A stretch of 64,000 nucleotides of DNA from Ornithinimicrobium ciconiae (GTDB lineage Bacteria; Actinomycetota; Actinomycetes; Actinomycetales; Dermatophilaceae). Both the position numbers and the translations under genes were made by a program. The notes below the pieces were generated by a model. That model was given only the letters and a program-made list of their open reading frames with translations. It was not told the DNA's origin and ran no database searches. Positions 32,084 through 39,451 of this stretch are shown here, piece after piece. The stretch covers positions 1,798,001-1,862,000 of the forward strand of contig NZ_CP041616.1 of NCBI RefSeq assembly GCF_007197575.1, given 5' to 3'. How positions within the stretch are numbered: the first letter of the stretch is position 1; each line of letters begins with the position of its first letter.

Positions 32084-33544
32084 TCAGCCGGTCAGGTCCC
32101 GCAGCGCCCCGTCCAGGGTCGGGTGGGTGAACTCGAACCCGGCATCCGTCGTCAGCGCGGACGTCGCGTGCCGACCCGTCAGGCCGAGTGCGGGATCGGT
32201 GCGCAGCACCACCCCGCCGACATGCACCAGCGGCGCCGGTGTCGGGGGAGCCGTTGGACGGCGCAACCGTTTGCGCAGGGTCGCCATCAGTTCCTCGTTG
32301 CGCACCGGGTGTGGGGCTGCCGCGACGAGTATGCCGTCAGGCAGGTCCACCTCCGGCTCCAGTGCGAGGCTGGCCCGGACGAGCGCGAGCCAGTCCTGCA
32401 GGTGGATCCAGCTGAACCACTGCTGACCCGAACCGACCCGCCCGCCGAGACCGACCCGGGTCAGCTGGGTGAGGCGGTCCAGGGCGGGAGAGCCGTCCTG
32501 CAGGACGATGCTCGTGCGCAGCACTGTCATGTGCTCGGCGTTGGCGCCCTGCACGGCCCCCTCCCACGGCTGGGCGACGCCGGTCATCTGCGGCAGGGCT
32601 GCCGCTCCCGTCGGCAGCGGTGAGCGCTCGGTGAGCCGCGCCTCGCCGGCGTCGGACCAGATCGCGGTCGTGGACCCCTGCAGCCACCGGGCCAGGGGAG
32701 TGGCCAGCTCCTGGCTGGCCACCACGAGAGCCCGGGTCGCCTGGACCCGGGAGTCCCGCAGGTCGGCGATGTTGGCCGCGGTCGGGCGCACGTCGACGAG
32801 ACGGCCGGCCAGGTTGACCACCGCGGTCCGTGCGGGGTCGTCCGCAAGCTCGTGCACCCACGGGCCCAGGGTCAGCCCGTCCCACTCCACCTGGCGGTGG
32901 GGCAACCCGGGATCGACCCGCCGGGTCAGGACCACCACGTCGTGGCCGCGGGTGGACAGGTCCGCACACAGGCTGCGCCCCAGCGTGCCGGACCCGCCGG
33001 CGACCACGACTTTGAGCAGCTCCGCGTCGGGGTGGGGACGCAACAGCCGGTGCAGCCGGGTCACCGCCTGCGGCCAGTCAGCGATCAGGTCCTTGCCGAT
33101 GCTCGCCACGATGGCGGCAGTCGCCGGGCCGGACACGGTCACCTGCTGCTCAAGGGTGGTGCCGCCCTCCTCGTGCGGGTGCAGCGTCCAGCGCACCCGG
33201 GTGCCGCCACGGGGGGCCGGCTGCTCGAAGGCCAAGGACCTGCCGTCCGTGACGTCGGTGATCCGCAACGGACCGGCAGTGCGCCCGTGCAGGGCCGCCG
33301 CCCAGCCGCGGGCAGGCAGGTAGTGACCCCGGCGTCCCGGGGTGACGCGCGCCGCCTGCGTCTCGACGACGGCGACCGTGTGGGAGACGGGCGCTCCGTC
33401 ATACGTGTGCGGCTCGTCGGGCTCGAGGGTGAAGGAGCTGATGGCGCGGCTCCAGGCCGGCCAGCGTGTCGGGTCACCCACGACACCCCACAACTCATCG
33501 GCCGGGATCGCGAGGTAGTGGCGGAGGGTGCGCTGCCAGGTCAT
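32084..33544 (-). CDS. SRPBCC domain fused to TIGR01777-type epimerase
   Basis: 486 aa. Residues 1-175 form a START/SRPBCC ligand-binding domain (YLAIPADELWGVVGDPTRWPAW; GTRVRWTLHPHEEGGTTLEQQV). From about 180 an NAD(P)-binding SDR domain begins (VVVAGGSGTLGRSLCADL), ending in a DUF1731-type tail (LTTDAGFEFTHPTLDGALRDL). TIGR01777 proteins are atypical SDRs of unknown substrate, sometimes linked to division (SulA-like name). The Ser/Tyr positions are weak here (GSTTAIWSDAG instead of GSAIGFYGTRG), so activity is doubtful. ATG 33544 chosen over a TTG 12 nt upstream. A second, unfused paralog is at 58154. Confidence 0.82.
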   Translation of the reverse strand: MTWQRTLRHYLAIPADELWGVVGDPTRWPAWSRAISSFTLEPDEPHTYDGAPVSHTVAVVETQAARVTPGRRGHYLPARGWAAALHGRTAGPLRITDVTDGRSLAFEQPAPRGGTRVRWTLHPHEEGGTTLEQQVTVSGPATAAIVASIGKDLIADWPQAVTRLHRLLRPHPDAELLKVVVAGGSGTLGRSLCADLSTRGHDVVVLTRRVDPGLPHRQVEWDGLTLGPWVHELADDPARTAVVNLAGRLVDVRPTAANIADLRDSRVQATRALVVASQELATPLARWLQGSTTAIWSDAGEARLTERSPLPTGAAALPQMTGVAQPWEGAVQGANAEHMTVLRTSIVLQDGSPALDRLTQLTRVGLGGRVGSGQQWFSWIHLQDWLALVRASLALEPEVDLPDGILVAAAPHPVRNEELMATLRKRLRRPTAPPTPAPLVHVGGVVLRTDPALGLTGRHATSALTTDAGFEFTHPTLDGALRDLTG

Positions 33545-33612
33545 GGCCCCAGCCAACCACGCCCGGGGGTGCAGTCATGCACTCGATGCCGGGTGCATGG
33601 CAGGCTGGAGTC

Positions 33613-33879
33613 ATGACGTTCGAGAACGGGCAGGTCCCACCGCCGCCTCCGCAGAAGAAACCGACCCACAACAAGCGCAACGGCTGGCTCTATGTCGGGC
33701 TGGGCGTGCTGTTCGTGCTGCTCGGTGTCCTCGGCTTTGTCGGCGACACCCGTGGTGATCTGTTCAACTGGATCTTCATCGCGCTGGGAGTCGCCAACGC
33801 AGTCATGGGAGTGTCGGCGATCCGGCAGTCCCGCAAGACCCTTGACCCCTTTGCCAACCAGGCCAGGAGGACCCCGTGA
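33613..33879 (+). CDS. Small membrane protein, first of a tandem paralog pair
   Basis: 88 aa: a Pro/Lys-rich cytoplasmic start (PPPPPQKKPTHNKRN), two hydrophobic helices (about 25-45 and 52-70) joined by a short loop, and a basic tail. Unrecognised family. Its architecture and motifs (NKRNGWLYVGLGVLFVLLGVLG) recur in the next gene (NKRQAWLYIVIGVALGVVAVIG), so the pair arose by duplication. Its stop overlaps the next start by GTGA. Confidence 0.75.
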   Translation: MTFENGQVPPPPPQKKPTHNKRNGWLYVGLGVLFVLLGVLGFVGDTRGDLFNWIFIALGVANAVMGVSAIRQSRKTLDPFANQARRTP

Positions 33880-34136
33880 CCGACACCCCCGATCCGCAGC
33901 CCGAGCAGGAGCCGGTGACCCTCACGCGGCAGCAGACCGCCCGCAACAAGCGCCAGGCCTGGCTCTACATCGTCATCGGCGTCGCGCTGGGAGTCGTGGC
34001 CGTCATCGGTCTGCTCGCCGACGACGCCGGCTTCCTCGACTGGCTGCTCCTGGCCCTGGCCATCATCAACCTGACCATCGGCGTGATGGCGTTGACCCGT
34101 CCGCAACCGCGGCTGGGCAGCCCCGACGACAGCTGA
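33876..34136 (+). CDS. Small membrane protein, second of a tandem paralog pair
   Basis: 86 aa, two membrane helices (about 28-48 and 54-72) after a charged N-terminus ending in TARNKRQAWLY; GVMALTR at the end of helix 2 parallels GVSAIRQ in its neighbour. GTG start in a GTGA overlap, so the two are translated together, possibly as a hetero-oligomer. Function unknown. Confidence 0.75.
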   Translation: MTDTPDPQPEQEPVTLTRQQTARNKRQAWLYIVIGVALGVVAVIGLLADDAGFLDWLLLALAIINLTIGVMALTRPQPRLGSPDDS

Positions 34137-34139
34137 AGA

Positions 34140-35090
34140 TCACCCGGCCAGCAGGTCGCGGACGTGCTGGGCCAGTCGCACGGTGGCCTCGATCTCGACG
34201 CGACGGTTGGACACGCTCTCGATGTTGAAACCAAACGGCACGTCCAGCCTGCGGCAGAACTGCGCCAGCTCGCGTGCCATCCCGGTGCACTGCTCGTAGG
34301 AGTCGCTGAGCGGGTCCTCGGCGTGCTCCAGCTGGTTCTGGAGCCACCGAGGCACGTGCACCCCGAGCCACTGCAGGAACTCCAGGGTCCGGGTCGAGCC
34401 GCACACCGACAGGGTGAAGACCACGTGGGCCGGCTCGCGACCCTGCCCGCGGCAGGCATAGGCGTAGTCGGAGACCAGGTCCTTGGCCCAGGTCAGGTCA
34501 TAGACCACCTGGGTCACGAAGAACGAGGTGCCCAGGGCCTGCTTGGCCAGCATGCGGTCGTGCTCATCGTTGTGGTGGGCGTGCCTCTCGGGGATCGCCA
34601 CGGCGCCCAGCGGCACGACGCTGCCGGTGTCCCGCCACAACGACTGGGCCTCGGTCAACCGCGTCCGGACGGCCGAGTCGCGCGAGGAGGCACCGACCAG
34701 GACGGTGGCCACCAGCGCGGGGTCCTGCCCGGCGAGCCAGCCCTTGAGCTCGGTGGGGTCGTACTTGCCGACCGAGCGATAGATGATCACCGGGCGGTCC
34801 CACCGGCGCAGATAGTCGGCGTGGAAGCGTGCCGGGTCCAGGCTGGCGACGAAGGGGAAGGGGCGCAGCGCCGGGTTGCGGTCCGACTCGTCCTCGATGT
34901 CATAGAGGACCAGCGCGTCCAGCTCCAGGTCGCGCACCCGCTCCAGGGTCACGTCCGCGATGCGGGTCAGGTCCTCCGGAGTGGTCGCCCGTCGGGGCGG
35001 GGTGATGCTGAAGAGGCGCAGCGGACGGCTCCGCTCGCTCAGCCGGTCCCCGAAGCCACGCGCTGGATCCTGCTCCCTCACCGTCGCCAT
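34140..35090 (-). CDS. Methylenetetrahydrofolate reductase (MetF)-like protein
   Basis: 316-aa TIM-barrel protein related to MetF. It starts like the family (LRLFSITPPRRATTPEDLTRIADVTLER) and ends with FGFNIESVSNRRVEIEATVRLAQ; the middle has GTSFFVTQVVYDL, matching the FAD/folate-site strand GADFFITQ-type motif of MetF. The acidic catalytic Glu motif (FEFFPP in MetF) is replaced by FSITPP, so it may not be a true reductase. AAGGAGG precedes ATG 35090. It is a single gene. Confidence 0.72.
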   Translation of the reverse strand: MATVREQDPARGFGDRLSERSRPLRLFSITPPRRATTPEDLTRIADVTLERVRDLELDALVLYDIEDESDRNPALRPFPFVASLDPARFHADYLRRWDRPVIIYRSVGKYDPTELKGWLAGQDPALVATVLVGASSRDSAVRTRLTEAQSLWRDTGSVVPLGAVAIPERHAHHNDEHDRMLAKQALGTSFFVTQVVYDLTWAKDLVSDYAYACRGQGREPAHVVFTLSVCGSTRTLEFLQWLGVHVPRWLQNQLEHAEDPLSDSYEQCTGMARELAQFCRRLDVPFGFNIESVSNRRVEIEATVRLAQHVRDLLAG

Positions 35091-35232
35091 ACCTGTGCCT
35101 CCTTCGGAGGGCCACGCTACTGCGTCGCCGGGCCGCCCCAGCACGGAGGCCAGCGGTCCGGCGCCGACACAGGACCGCTGTCTGCCACCTGCGTGTGGCG
35201 ACCGACTGTTGCGCCCCGACTGACTGGAGGGC

Positions 35233-35811
35233 TCAGATCCGCGGTGGGGTGGCCGCGCTCACCGGGGTGCGCCGGGCAACCTCCACGATCTCCTCGTGCG
35301 CCGGCTCGGGCACCCGGGCCGAGATCATCACGAATCGTTGTCCCGGCTCGCAGGTCCGGCGGATCCGCTCCTGCTCGTCGTGGGAGGCCACCACGATGAG
35401 GGTCCGGGCCAGCGCGGTGCGGATCTGAGCTGTGATGGCGCTCGCCGTGGGACAGATCACGGCGATGAGCTGGCCCCGTCGAGACACCGGGACTCCCCAG
35501 GCGTATGACGGCAGGGACCGCCCTGCGTGCACGTCCAGTCTCCCCGGGGTGCTGAACATCTCACGGGTCGGTTGCACCAGGGCCCGCCTGCGGTTGCGGG
35601 CGCGCAGGATATTGCGTGCCCGCTCATAGGCCTCGTGGACCGCCACCTCGCGGGCGGTGGCCCGGGCGATCGCCGCGTGGGCGGCATCGACGATGACCGG
35701 CGCTATCGGGGAGGTGTGCAGGTCCACCCGTGGGGGCGGAGGCATCGTGGCGGTCTCTGCCGACTCAACAGAGGCCGACGGCTCGTCGGACTCAGTGGCG
35801 GACGCAGACAT
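35233..35811 (-). CDS. Hypothetical protein
   Basis: 192 aa, no family recognised. Acidic Ser/Glu-rich N-terminus (1-25), a helical Ala/Arg-rich segment (VDAAHAAIARATAREVAVHEAYERARNIL, about 41-69), then a mixed alpha/beta part (GRSLPSYAWGVPVSRRGQLIAVICP; TLIVVASHDEQERIRR). No signal peptide. CAGAGT 6 nt before the ATG could be a weak leaderless -10 box. It lies just outside the NUDIX-like remnant and the element's left end. Confidence 0.65.
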   Translation of the reverse strand: MSASATESDEPSASVESAETATMPPPPRVDLHTSPIAPVIVDAAHAAIARATAREVAVHEAYERARNILRARNRRRALVQPTREMFSTPGRLDVHAGRSLPSYAWGVPVSRRGQLIAVICPTASAITAQIRTALARTLIVVASHDEQERIRRTCEPGQRFVMISARVPEPAHEEIVEVARRTPVSAATPPRI

Positions 35812-35900
35812 GGGAGCACTCTGGCAGATGACACCGTCAGTGTCGGAGATCAGGGCTCAGCGCGTCGACCCAGTTCCGCTCCGTCACCAGGTCGGCGGCA

Positions 35901-36073
35901 TCCACAGACGGCCTATGTCTCCATTGCCTACACCGCGCGCATCGTGGCCCCGCTGCCGACGCCGGACGGTGAGGAAGTCCGACTGTCGCTGGTTCACCCG
36001 GCAGGAGTTGGCGGAGTCGGCATCGGTGGGCGACTTCGCCCGGGAGAGCTTTCGGGCGCTCGGCTGGATCTAG
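35901..36073 (+). pseudogene. Frameshifted 3' remnant resembling a NUDIX hydrolase
   Basis: One frame reads AYVSIAYTARIVAPLPTPDGEE and a shifted frame continues SDCRWFTRQELAES, ending FARESFRALGWI before a TAG at 36071. Joined, this fits the second half of NUDIX proteins (strand, linker, E-x-RWF-x-x-xEL). The NUDIX box itself is absent. It lies on the host side of the left attachment site. No ORF alone explains it; the identification rests on motif resemblance only. Confidence 0.4.
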
Positions 36074-36189
36074 CCGCAACGGCATTCCGCGCGTGCGCCG
36101 CGACGCCGCTGCGCAGGAGGCCGACCACGCGCACCCGCGGTAGTGGTTCACCGCCTCCCACTGACCGACGAGAGCGCACCAGCGACAAA

Positions 36190-36237
36190 CGCACGTGGCC
36201 CCTGATTGCGATGTTCGCAGGTCAGGGGCCACGTGCG
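36190..36237 (-). terminator. Native glnA terminator, displaced by the insertion
   Basis: Perfect 16-bp stem (36190-36205 with 36222-36237), 16-nt loop, followed on the minus strand by TTTGTCGCT. It lies 11 nt beyond the left copy of the glnA stop segment, where the terminator of minus-strand glnA would be in an uninterrupted chromosome. glnA now ends 9.7 kb away. Confidence 0.75.
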
Positions 36238-36248
36238 TGACGGGCAAG

Positions 36249-36272
36249 GCTTAGATGTCGAAGTACATCTCG
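36249..36272. other. Left attachment site (attL core)
   Basis: 24-bp perfect match to 45986-46009. Within it AGATGT (36253-36258), a 6-bp spacer CGAAGT and ACATCT (36265-36270) form the inverted core-type sites expected for a tyrosine integrase. Confidence 0.85.
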
Positions 36273-36369
36273 GACACGTGCCGCATGATGTGCTGGGATT
36301 GGCTGGAATGGGCGAAGGTGGGTTGACCTGCGGGTTTGCGGTCGGGGAAGGTTGGCACTGATTGGCCTC

Positions 36370-36400
36370 TTGCGGACCTCTTGCGGACTTTTTGCGGACT
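36370..36400. promoter_or_regulatory. Left arm-type integrase sites
   Basis: Three direct copies of TTGCGGAC(T/C) at 36370, 36381 and 36392, spaced exactly 11 bp (one helical turn). The same motif, similarly phased, occurs near the right end (45911-45951). Confidence 0.7.
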
Positions 36401-36403
36401 AGA

Positions 36404-36438
36404 ACAGTCCCCTCCAGGTGATCCCTGGAGGGGACTGT
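36404..36438 (-). terminator. Terminator of the leftward head operon
   Basis: Perfect 15-bp stem (36404-36418 with 36424-36438) and 5-nt loop, 106 nt past the last gene of the leftward operon. No other gene lies between the operon end and attL. Confidence 0.7.
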
Positions 36439-36544
36439 CGTCGGCGCTGGCAGGGTCTCGGGGTAGGTAACCTAGCCTGCCATCCTTCCCATTGGTCTGC
36501 CCAGCATCATGGTGAACCTAGGCAGGGGTGAGGTTGACGCCGGT

Positions 36545-36922
36545 CTAGGTGCCCGCGTGTTCAGCGATGCACTGTCGGGCGACCGACCAGGCATCGACCG
36601 GAGCGTCGGAGATCCGGAAGACCGGACCGACGACCTCGGGAGCGTCCGGGGAGCTGGTCACGTCGAAGACGTAGCCGATCTCCACGCTCGTCCCGGCGGG
36701 GAACACGACGGTGTAGCGGGCGATGGGGACCGAGCTGCCCACGACCTCGACGACTCGGGCGTCCCGGTCCGCGGGATAGATCAGGCAGCGGCCCTCGTAG
36801 CGCGTCTCGTAGATGGTGATGGGGAAGCCGTTGTCGTCGCTGCCCACGCCCATGACCTCCCGGAGCCGGCCCTCGCAGGCCATGACCGAGTCGACGAACC
36901 GACGTAGCTCCCGGTGTCTCAC
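36545..36922 (-). CDS. Putative head-closure / head-tail stopper protein (DUF6093-like)
   Basis: 125 aa, beta-rich. It has the outline seen in small actinophage proteins that follow the connector: YEGRCLIYPADR, IARYTVVFPAGTSVEIGYVFDVTSSPDAPEVVGPVFRISDAP (a Gp16/stopper-like barrel with a bound-surface loop 'D-x-x-L/V-x-G-x-x-F-R'). Last gene of the element's operon; GTG overlaps the upstream stop (GTGA). Assignment depends mainly on position and pattern. It would cap the filled head and present a docking surface for a tail supplied by a helper. Confidence 0.55.
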   Translation of the reverse strand: MRHRELRRFVDSVMACEGRLREVMGVGSDDNGFPITIYETRYEGRCLIYPADRDARVVEVVGSSVPIARYTVVFPAGTSVEIGYVFDVTSSPDAPEVVGPVFRISDAPVDAWSVARQCIAEHAGT

Positions 36923-37248
36923 TGTGCCCTCACCCGGTAGCGGTGCAGGACGGCCAGCTCGGGCAGAGTCCAGCCTCCGAAGGTCCCAGGTGTGGTCTGG
37001 AATGGCCCTACGGTCTGCGTGCGGTCGACCGAGGGGTTCCGGTAGGACCGAGCAGCGCAGGAGATGATGACCGCGGCGATGTCGTCGGCCGGCTCCCCGG
37101 TGACGGTGTCGAAGCCACCGTCGCGGGTGTAGGCCTTGACCATTGCCGTGGCCGTCACCAGGTGCGCCTCGATCTGGTCGAGGTCCTGACCCGGCCCGGC
37201 AGGTGTGATGCCGAGCCAGGTCAGGACGTCGACTGGCAGGACCAGCAT
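36919..37248 (-). CDS. Head-tail connector (adaptor) protein
   Basis: 109 aa, mostly helical, resembling Gp6/Gp15-type adaptors: LTWLGITPAGPGQDLDQIEAHLVTATAMVKAYT followed by DIAAVIISCAARSYRNPSVDRTQTVGPFQ, the usual 'AARxxxNP' helix. Adaptors bind under the portal to extend the packaging channel. It begins 2 nt after the capsid stop, in the order capsid-adaptor-stopper found in siphophage head modules. Confidence 0.7.
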   Translation of the reverse strand: MLVLPVDVLTWLGITPAGPGQDLDQIEAHLVTATAMVKAYTRDGGFDTVTGEPADDIAAVIISCAARSYRNPSVDRTQTVGPFQTTPGTFGGWTLPELAVLHRYRVRAQ

Positions 37249-37250
37249 GC

Positions 37251-38129
37251 TCAGACCGTGATCCCCGTGAGCTTGACGATTGCGTCGTCGTTGAGCGGGG
37301 CCACGTCGTACCGGGCGGTCACGCGCAGGGCCATCTGGTCGTAGTCACCAAAGGTCTGGTCGAGCAGCTTGACCGTGGGGTTCTGGTCACGGGCCACGAC
37401 GATCTGCGAGAAGTCGGCCAGGACCAGGTTCCCGGTGTCCGGGGCGCCGGTGGTGTCGGGGAGGCGGTTGGTCACGATGACCGGCTTGCCGAAGATGACA
37501 TAGCCACCGGCGCGGGTCGGGTCCGGCTGGAGCACGTACTGGTTGGAGCCGGTGCCCTGCTTGACCTTGCGGAGCGCGGTCAGCTCGCGGGACGTCATGG
37601 CCCACTTCAGATTGGCCGGGTTGACGTTGGCCGCCAGGGCGAGGGCCTCGGCGTCGAGCAGATGGTCCAGGGTCAGCGCGCCCACGGACGTGATGGACTG
37701 GCCGGCGTAGTTCAGGATGCCCTTGGGCATGGTCGCGGTCGCGCCGTTGGAAGCGGACCAGAACTGCGCGTCGATGGTGTCGGCCACGTCCTTGACCAGA
37801 CGCTCCTTGAGCGCGGCGTCCAGGGAGATCACCGACTGACGCGCCAGCTCATTGGAGAAGCGCGTGAGGGTCTTGACGCTCTTGATGGTCGAGGGCAGAA
37901 GAGCGACCTCGTCGAACGTGGGGTCGACCTCCGGGGTGATGAGCGCGTTCTCGGCGAACCATGCCGGCGAGGTCGCGGCTCCCAGCTTGGGGAGGCGGAG
38001 CGGGCCAGCGGTGTCGACGATCCGGACGCCGGAGGCAAGGAAGGTGGAAGCGGCCTCCAGGGGCTTGACCAGAACAGTCTGGACCTGCTCGGCGGTCAGC
38101 TCGGGGGCGGTGGTGGTGGAAACGGCCAT
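37251..38129 (-). CDS. Major capsid protein, HK97 fold
   Basis: 292 aa. Features of HK97-type capsids: N-arm start directly at the mature region (VQTVLVKPLEAASTFLASGVRIVDTAGPLRLPKLG), P-domain and A-domain strands (PEVDPTFDEVALLPSTIKSVKTLTRFSNELARQS; NPANLKWAMTSRELTALRKVKQG; YVIFGKPVIVTNRLP) and the C-terminal DYDQMALRVTARYDVAPLNDDAIVKL. There is no N-terminal delta domain, which fits the separate scaffold gene and the absence of a protease. The gene has its own TATAAT promoter and a long 5' region, unlike the other head genes. Confidence 0.85.
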   Translation of the reverse strand: MAVSTTTAPELTAEQVQTVLVKPLEAASTFLASGVRIVDTAGPLRLPKLGAATSPAWFAENALITPEVDPTFDEVALLPSTIKSVKTLTRFSNELARQSVISLDAALKERLVKDVADTIDAQFWSASNGATATMPKGILNYAGQSITSVGALTLDHLLDAEALALAANVNPANLKWAMTSRELTALRKVKQGTGSNQYVLQPDPTRAGGYVIFGKPVIVTNRLPDTTGAPDTGNLVLADFSQIVVARDQNPTVKLLDQTFGDYDQMALRVTARYDVAPLNDDAIVKLTGITV

Positions 38130-38181
38130 CAGGGACTCCAGGAGTGAGTGCGGAAGTTGTCACGCGCTCGTCTGGAGCCAC

Positions 38182-38212
38182 GAAGGGGAGCCGCGCCAGG
38201 CGACTCCCCTTC
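38182..38212 (-). other. Hairpin in the capsid gene leader region
   Basis: GAAGGGGAG...CTCCCCTTC stem (13 bp including one G-T pair, loop CTGGC) directly downstream of the TATAAT box. It may attenuate read-through from upstream or stabilise the capsid mRNA end. Confidence 0.55.
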
Positions 38213-38232
38213 ATTATACCCTATGGGGGTAT
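38213..38232 (-). promoter_or_regulatory. Capsid promoter with palindromic operator
   Basis: Perfect TATAAT on the minus strand (38213-38218) overlapped by the palindrome ATACCC-TATGG-GGGTAT (38216-38232). The AT-rich island stands out in this GC-rich element and lies 84 nt before the capsid ATG. No clear -35 hexamer, suggesting activator dependence. Confidence 0.6.
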
Positions 38233-38409
38233 CTACTTGTTCATCCCCTGACGGTCAGCCATGACCGCCACGGCCCACGACAGGTTGGCGACCGCCTCAG
38301 CCAACTTGGCTTGCGCAGCGTCACCCTTCAAAGTGAATAGTTCCCTCGCCTCTTCAGCCTCGGCTTGCGCTGCTTGGGCGAATGCGACGGGGTTTCCATT
38401 GAGTGCCAT
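38233..38409 (-). CDS. Small hypothetical helical protein of the head module
   Basis: 58 aa, Ala-rich amphipathic helices (FAQAAQAEAEEARELFTLKGDAAQAKLAEAVANLSWAVAVMADRQ). AGGAG before the ATG at 38409, 10 nt after the scaffold gene. Position between scaffold and capsid fits a scaffold accessory or decoration factor. No homology recognised. Confidence 0.6.
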   Translation of the reverse strand: MALNGNPVAFAQAAQAEAEEARELFTLKGDAAQAKLAEAVANLSWAVAVMADRQGMNK

Positions 38410-38419
38410 TTTTCTGCTC

Positions 38420-38878
38420 CTAGGCTCGTGACCGGAGGATTCCGGCCAGGTCGACCGTATCGGTGGCCCCGGACATGCCCTGTCCCACGTCCCCTCGGGG
38501 CGTGCGGCTCGCAAGGTGTGGCTTGCGGTTCAGCAGGTCGTCTATAGCGGCGTTCAGTCGTCCCAGGTCGTCGAGGTGGCCCTCGTCGAAGTCCAGGTCG
38601 CTGGGGTCGGCCAGACGGCCTGTAGCGGCCACGCGGGCGGCGTGCAGCTCGCGGGCGTAGTCCTCGGCCTTCTTGGCCTTGTCCCGGTAGGTCGCGCTCT
38701 CCTTGCGGAGCTTGACGACGTACTCACGGGGGAAGGTCTCGGGGTCGTCCTCGTCGACCTCGACCTCGGGAGTCTGCTCGTCCTCGGGCGGGTCGGTCTG
38801 CTCGGTGTCGAGGGGGATCTCGACGATCTCCTCGTCGGTCTCGACCTCGGGGTTCTGCTCGGTGATCTTGTCAGTCAT
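38420..38878 (-). CDS. Capsid scaffolding protein
   Basis: 152 aa. Strongly acidic N-terminal half (VETDEEIVEIPLDTEQTDPPEDEQTPEVEVDEDDPETFPREYV), a coiled-coil centre (VVKLRKESATYRDKAKKAEDYARELHAARV) and a C-terminal helix: the classic composition and position (directly before the capsid genes) of phage scaffolds. AGAAGGAGAA ribosome-binding site. Confidence 0.8.
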   Translation of the reverse strand: MTDKITEQNPEVETDEEIVEIPLDTEQTDPPEDEQTPEVEVDEDDPETFPREYVVKLRKESATYRDKAKKAEDYARELHAARVAATGRLADPSDLDFDEGHLDDLGRLNAAIDDLLNRKPHLASRTPRGDVGQGMSGATDTVDLAGILRSRA

Positions 38879-38893
38879 GATGTTCTCCTTCTC

Positions 38894-39451
38894 TTAGCGG
38901 GAGACCGGCTTGACCCGGTCGACCAATATGGGGGATTGGGTGCAGTCACAGCCTTTGTGACGGGGCATGGTGTGGGTCTTGGGCCAGACTCGACCGTCGC
39001 GGTGCCACCAGGTGCAGAGCTGGCAGGTGTCGCCGTTGAGGTTGCGTGTCCAACCCTCGACCTGCGGGGAGCGGGAGATCGCCTCGGAGCGTGCGTCTGA
39101 GGCCTTCTGTAGCGGCTCGGAGCGTCCCAGGCGGCGTGCTCTGGCCTCGGGGTCCGGTGTGTCCTCCAGAGCGTCCAGCAGCGTCCCAGCGGCCCTGTTG
39201 AGCCGTGCTACGTCATCGGGTGCGCTGACCCCGACCGCGGGCACCGGGGACCGCGTGCCCACGGTGATGGTCGCGGCGACTGATAGGTCTCCCAGGGCGG
39301 TGGCGCGTCGGTTGGCGACCGCGATGATGGCGGCGATCAGGGCGGATGCCTCGGCACGGTCGATCTCGTGGTTCTGCCAGGACTGGACGACGGTCCAGAC
39401 CTTGTCCTCGGTGTCGGTTGCGAGGTCGTGCAGCGTGTCCAGGTAGGCCAT
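38894..39451 (-). CDS. MuF-like minor head protein
   Basis: 185 aa. Helical N-terminus (LATDTEDKVWTVVQSWQNHEIDRAEASALIAAIIAVANRRATAL) and the Cys/His end typical of phage minor head proteins: LNGDTCQLCTWWHRDGRVWPKTHTMPRHKGCDCTQSP. ATG overlaps the portal stop by one base (TGATG). Such proteins ride inside the capsid near the portal and aid assembly or ejection. Confidence 0.8.
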   Translation of the reverse strand: MAYLDTLHDLATDTEDKVWTVVQSWQNHEIDRAEASALIAAIIAVANRRATALGDLSVAATITVGTRSPVPAVGVSAPDDVARLNRAAGTLLDALEDTPDPEARARRLGRSEPLQKASDARSEAISRSPQVEGWTRNLNGDTCQLCTWWHRDGRVWPKTHTMPRHKGCDCTQSPILVDRVKPVSR

